A stretch of 64,000 bases of DNA, from the NCBI RefSeq assembly GCF_040412425.1, contig NC_089788.1, positions 70,797,720 through 70,861,719 on the forward strand, given 5' to 3'. The notes under the pieces were generated by a model. That model was not told the origin of the DNA. It was given only the letters and a program-made list of their open reading frames with translations, and ran no database searches. The DNA is from Macrobrachium rosenbergii. Its lineage: Eukaryota > Arthropoda > Malacostraca > Decapoda > Palaemonidae. This document shows, piece by piece, positions 52,001 to 58,588 of this stretch; positions within the stretch are counted from its first letter, which is position 1, and each line of letters starts with the position of its first letter. Made by a program: the position numbers and the translations under genes.

Positions 52001-55000
52001 TAGATTCTCCTTGTCTATTCAGTTTTCCGCCAGAAAAACTGGAGCGGCCTGAGATGAAGTCTTCCCAGGGAAACAAACTTCTCCAGAGAGGAAATGGTCC
52101 CCAGCAAACTCATCCATTCCCTCACCGAGCATATTTCCTTCCCTAGGAAGGATGAGACTTTTTCTAAGCATTGCTACTGATGTTCCTGGGATGGAAAAGC
52201 TTGTAAAGCCACTGAATCCATCTGAATCCCCAGATAGACGATGGACTGCGTCGGAATCAGATGGGACTTTTCTTCGTTCACTAGAAGTCCTAGGGACTTT
52301 GTCAACTCTAAATTCGCATTCAGGTCCTCCAGACACCTTGACTGTGAAGAGGCTCGGATGAGCCAATCACCCAGGTAAAGCGAGATACGAATACCCGCCA
52401 AGTGAAGCCATCTCGCCACATTTCTCATGATAATCGTGAAGATCATGGGAGCTGTGCTTAGCCCGAAGCAAAGAGCTCTGCATTGAAACACTCGTCCCCC
52501 TAGTACAAACCTCAAATACTTCCTCGACTGGGGATGTATGAGAACGTGAAAGTAAGCGTCCTGTAAGTCCAGAGCGACCATTGAATCTCCTGGTCTTAAT
52601 GCTCCTAAAACAGACTGGGACGTCTCCATCGTGAACTTCTCCTTCACCATGAAGCGGTTCAGTCTACTGACATCTAGGACTGGTCTCAATCCTCCCGACT
52701 GCTTCGGAACTAGGAACAGTCGGTTGTAGAATCCTGGGAGTCCAGCTCCAGGACTTGCTCCACAGCTCTTTCTCGAGCATTTGCTCTAATAGCTCGAAAA
52801 GGATCTGTTGCTTCTCTTGATGGAATGAGGACGACAGATCCCTGGGCGACGATGCACAGAAGTGGTGAGTCGAGAAAGGGGATCTTGTATCCTCTCTCGA
52901 TAACTTCAAGGGACCAGGTGTCTGCCCTCTTGCTCTCCAGGCTCTCAAACGAAAGAAGCCTGGCTCCTACAGGTGTCTGGAGGCGCTGCAAGTCACTTCC
53001 TGCCCCAAGGTTTAGGCGGGGCTCCGCCTCTGAAAAGACCTCTACCTCGGGGAGAAGAGCTCGAGGAAGCTCCTCCTCCACGAAAGGGCTTCTGCTTCCT
53101 GGAGGTCTGACCCGACAACGACGTCAAAGGGACTGCTGGGCGTCTTGACGAGTGGGCCAAGAGGTCTTGAGTGGCCTTCTCCTTCAAGCTGGAGGAGAGA
53201 TCCTTGAACAAGGACTGGGGGGAAGAGATGGCTCGAAAACGGGGAGAACAGCAAAGCCCTCTGCGACGGAGAAACTGACTTTGCAAAAGTATGACGCCAA
53301 AGGCATCTGGTGTTCCCAGGCGGTCACCCATCCAAGTACTGACCAGACCCAACGTTGCTTAACTTCGCTGATCGCACGAGAAGCGGTGCTTTCAACGTGG
53401 TATGGCTGTTGGCTGGTAGGGCCATAGGGTGTAAAGTTACAGTACAAGGCCCTCGTCTTCAAGAGGCCCGTACAAAAGTGGGAAGCCAGTTCCTCCGAGC
53501 CATCCCTGACTGCCTTGTCCATGCAGTTCAACACGCTGGACAGCTCCCCCAGGCAGATCGAGTCGGGACTCCTAATCCTGACGTCTAGAGCCCCCAAACA
53601 CCAGTCCAGGAAATTGAAGACCTCCATGGTTCGAACCAGTCCTTTCAAATGGTGATCCGTCTCCGACATAGTCCAGGACACTTTGGCAGCCGACAGGAGG
53701 GACCTTCTAGGCGCGTCAACCAAGCTAGCTAAGTCTCCCTGGGATGACGAAGGAACTCTTGAGCCGACGTCCTCCCCGGTCTCTTACCACATACCTGCCT
53801 TGCCGCTCAGCTTGGACGGAGGCAGGGCAAAAGAAGTCTTGCCTTGGGTCTTCCTTACCTCCATCCAGGTGTTAACCTTCTTGAAGGCCTTTTTCGTCGC
53901 CAGAGACGAAGTCATCTTGACAAAGCCCGGCGCTCTCCTCGTCTAGGACGAAGCAAACTGCGAAGGAGGAGAGAGAGGGGTCGAGGGTTTGAAACTTGTC
54001 GCCAAACAAGTCCTAAGAAAAGCCGGCTAACACCTGGTAGTCCGTAGACGAGGAAGGGGGAGGCTGCTCAAGGACTGCAGGCTGCGACTCACAAGAGACT
54101 TCTCCCTCTTCAATGGGAGAAACAAAGGCCTTGCGGTCCAACATGCAGATGGGATCTACGCTTCCCCGCAGTCTTTGATTGCTCTGAAGCGTCACTTCGA
54201 GCAACCAAAGAGGCGTCCTCCCGAGAGTCCATCCGAGCGTCCTGCACGGCAGCGAGAGGAGCGTCCTGACGAGCAGCTACAGAAGCGTCCAGGATAGCTG
54301 CTTGCGGAGCGTCACGATGGTGGTCCAGCCGAGCGTCCTGCACGGCAGCGAGGAGCGTCCTGACGAGCAGCTACAGAAGAGTCCAGGATAGCTGCTTGCG
54401 GAGCGTCACGCTGGCGGTCCAGCCAGCGCCCTGCATGGCAGCGAGAGGAGCGCCCTGACGAGCAGCTACAGAAGCGCCCAGGATAGCTGCTTGCGGAGCG
54501 TCACGATGGCGGTCCAGCCGGCGTCCTGCACGGCAGTGAGAGAGCGCCCTGACGAGCAGCTACAGAAGCGCCCAGGATAGCTGCTTGCGGAGCGTCACGC
54601 TGCAGCAGAGCGTCACGATGGCGATCCAGCGGCGGTGAGCACGACCGGGAGACGAAGCATGCTTAACAGAAAGGCCCCCAGTCAATATATTGTGAAATAG
54701 GCTACCTACTTGGGAAGTCTCAACTCCCGCTTAGCCTACGAGTACTAGAATTTGGCTCGCCACGTTAGGGCCGGTAGATATAAATCAGTCTCGGCGAGAT
54801 AAAACCTATTCTCGTCGTTTTAACTAAAATTATGGTAGGTTATCTCCTCACCCTGACTAAAACTAATGTTTGATACCGACCTGAGTAAATTATGGCATCT
54901 TTAACGTTTACCGTGCTACTTTGAACTCAAAGCGTTTGTTTTTTTTTTTTACTAGGAGGCAGCCATTGCCTACGTGACGTCACTCTAGTCCCGCTGCTCT

Positions 55001-58000
55001 CGGTAGACTATCTCCAAAAACAAACCTTACATTTCCTTTAATAACTCCATAAGTGTTTGATTTGTTGTAACGACATAGTTACGATAACTTTATTGGACAT
55101 ATCCTCTTCAGCGTCCGCCTTACGAGTCCGTTTTCACGACGTGCACTTTGATTGACCCAGCGTTACTATTGTTTCTTCTTTATTATCGCTTGACTCGCTC
55201 AATCTATGCACCTCCGCAATAGATAATATTTTGTTAGCCATCTTCCAGATGCAAAAAGGAGCACTATAAGTGCGAGAATGAAATCCTGAACTAATAAATT
55301 AGCAGGGTGGGAGGCAAAGTAAGCGATCATTTATCAAGCAAACCTGCCCCCTACTCCTCATGCATATAAAGTGAGGATCTACCGAAACTTTCGGTAGCCT
55401 CACCTTAAACTCATTCACACAACATACTCTGAAGCTAGCATAACTAGATCCAGACATCATCCAAAGAGCAATCAAAATCAAATTCCACAAAAGCGTATGC
55501 CAATCCACAATCCAAAGACAAAAACCAAAAGTCAAATAGAATACTTAAGTGGAAAATAACGAGTTTACGAAATCCAAAGACGGAGGTACTGAAAACAGTT
55601 GTTGACAGTACCGGCGACAGAGAAAATCTGAACAGAAAATGGGAATGGTTCCTGATACCCGCCTCCCAGCGGCGGGAATGGGTACTAACCACCTGGCCCC
55701 ACTGCGTGTGCCGCGAGTTTTTGGAATTCTGTCGGACTTCGGAGAATACAGCTATATATATATCTGACAGGTAAGTCGCATGAACAAATTCAATATTTAC
55801 ACTGGCTTCGAGTATGTGTAACGAAATCTTAATTTCACACAGGATTTTGGGACAATTTTGAAGGGCTTCCACAGCACTTCTAGTCACTGAAATTACAAAA
55901 AGTTTTGGTTCAAAATGATACAATAAAAGCATTATAATATGAACAATAAATTTGTAGCCAGTATCAAAATGATACAGTAACCATCATTATACGAAAAATA
56001 AATTCTTAACAAGCAAATAAAAAACATAGCTATGCTTCAGCACAGTGTGTGATTTACCAAAGATATATCTCGGGACTCCATGGAATCTCAAAGGATTGCT
56101 ATTAGCTATCAATTAAATGAGAGATTAGGTTTTAGTCCTGACATGCTCACAGTCACAAGCAAACAGCAATCAGATAGTCAATGCCACAAATGTGCCTAAT
56201 TCCTGTCAGCCATTAGCATGATCATATTCAAGAGATGTGTCAATGAAAGCGTGCATATGGCTGACAGCAGCCAGGCACATACGGCATTGCATTGTAAGAC
56301 TAAGAAAAAAGTTTTCTGCTATGGTGTGGCTGGTACTCGCATGGAGGCCAAGCACGCTACATTTGCTGTGGCAATACTGTACCCGTAACAAGTCTCATAA
56401 AATTCTCTAACCAAATATGAAATCTACAATTATATGCATTAATAAGACTAGCCACATTGGGCGAAAACTTACTTGGGAAATCTTTAGTACAAATGAATTC
56501 CCATACGAAAAAACCTTAAATACATAACCGAAAAGAGGTCGGTATTGTTGGATACTGATACTAATCGATTGTTATATTACGAAATGAAAACTTCACCAAT
56601 CACTTCCACACAACTTAATACCTTTAAAACAGGTATGAGTCAGAAAACACTTACTTCATGCTGCACATCTTGATCTAACCAATCAGGCCCTCCCCCATGA
56701 AGTATCTGTTCCCGAAGCCAGACTAGACTGATAAATGCACTTAGTGTACAGGTGACCACAAAGCATCCATGGAAGATATCGGACACTAAGTTATCGCTGT
56801 AAAACAAAAGTTTATCAGCTGGTGAATATAACAAGAGGATGCAACATTAATCATTTAATGCCTTTACCCAAATATCTTTTACTACAAAATATGACAATAT
56901 AAACTGGATAAACTGTTTTATAGAAACCACCTTCAACCATTTAAAATTCCACTTACGTTGAAAGCATATCTAAAGGTAAAGTAAGGACTGAAGACACTGA
57001 GCCAGTAAATAGACACCGGTATATTCTGCACGCTGTGAGAGGAACTATCCCCAGCCAAGCTACTGCTACCAGTGTGTAATGTAGCCAATAACGCACAGCT
57101 GTCCCCATACTTCGAGCCAAGCCCGAGAGTATATCTGCTATAGGTAACCTTTTCGGCATGTCTGGTGAATATACTGGAAAACATAAATTAGTGTCAATTT
57201 CAACACGTGAAATTTAACATGTACACATGAATGGAAGCAAGAAAAGGATCCCTTTGGAAGCAGAAGGATATGTGCCCTATATGTCCTCTTCTGCTTTTTG
57301 ATGCTGTACACAGCTAATCACAGGAACTGATCATTCAAATAAAATTTTAAATGAACAACGGAATTACCAAAGATAAGACCCACTGCTTAAGTTTTAAAAA
57401 TATTTTCAATTATTCTTAATCTGAAATAACATGATATATGCAAGACTAAAGGTTACATTCAACTATGACATTTTTTCTCTATTCCTTAAGCATATCCTAT
57501 TGAGAAGCAATTTTGGCTATATTCAGCGAGTTCATATATTTAATGAGACTTGCCTTCCCAGTAACTTAAGTAACAAAAAACTAATGTTTCAATTAAATAA
57601 CCATAGTGCTAACCCTCACATATTTTAAGATGTATCCAAGATAAAACTGTTCTGAATTATTTACAAGATGCTTACTTGGTGTGAAGTGAAACCGATGTTT
57701 GCAAAGTTCGCAATATTCTTTCCGTGAATATCGTAGCCATTGTACTAGACAATCTTGATGGATGAATTTAATACTACCAGTACAAATGCATGGATGGAAG
57801 AGTGGCCGGTCACTGGAGCCTTCACACCTGCACACTCGACATATATCTGTGATAAAAAACAAACTAAATTAGTGTTACCTAAAATTAAATACTAGCTACA
57901 AAATATAGTGTGAATAAATCACAGAGACCTCAAATACATATGATAATATAGTATACATGTTCATATAGGGATCCATACTTCCAAAACCTAAAAACCTTGG

Positions 58001-58513
58001 ATGAAGAATCAGATTTCAAGTAAGAATTTTTTACAAAATACCTTTCTTTGAGGTCATTATTAAAACTTGCATATCTACTGACTGAAAAGTAGCTATAATA
58101 TTAGGACAAAACGGAAGATCATCCATCCTGACTATCAATACAACCGACCCCTCTAAAAATGCTTCTAATTGCCTATGTTGTTAGTTCAAAATGCAAAAAA
58201 CCCTCTAAAAATGCTTATACCTGAATATTTTAATAGTTTTACCAAAAAATGTGCATTTAGTCACAAAAATATGAAAATACAGTAATTTGTGAATATTTCT
58301 CCATGAAAAATACCGCAAATAGGTGGAGCCACGAATCTCGAACCGCAAATAGGTGGAGCCACGAATCTCGAACCGCAAATAGGAGGGGGTCAACTATTTA
58401 TTACAAAAGAAAAGCTATTTTCATGTTTTAAAAAACTGGTACCATTAGCTAAACTTACATTTCTCTATTAGCAACAACTGATGTTGTAACACATAAAAAA
58501 GCCTACTATTATT

Positions 58514-58588
<75 letters not shown>

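Larger units (their letters stand above)
49669..55800 (-). mobile_element. DIRS-type (tyrosine recombinase) retrotransposon, decayed
   Basis: A ~6.1-kb element in MARCHF6 intron 4, coding on the minus strand. The order is gag-like region (54.3-52.9 kb), reverse transcriptase (52.7-52.2 kb), RNase H (51.9-51.7 kb) and tyrosine recombinase (51.3-50.7 kb). That order, together with inverted rather than direct terminal repeats, is diagnostic of DIRS elements. The terminal motif TTGTTCATGC-ACTTACCTGTCAG occurs at both ends in inverted orientation. Frameshifts, stops and a mutated polymerase site show it is inactive. The non-coding 3' part carries ~300-bp tandem repeats. Confidence 0.85.

Noticed and set aside
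53296..53413. Calling this a working 5S rRNA gene
   Set aside because: The sequence has substitutions in conserved stems and is a single copy inside a dead element. Similarity is strong, but function is unsupported.
53152..54047. Plus-strand reading frames across the DIRS element
   Set aside because: They are shadows of the minus-strand gag and polymerase genes.
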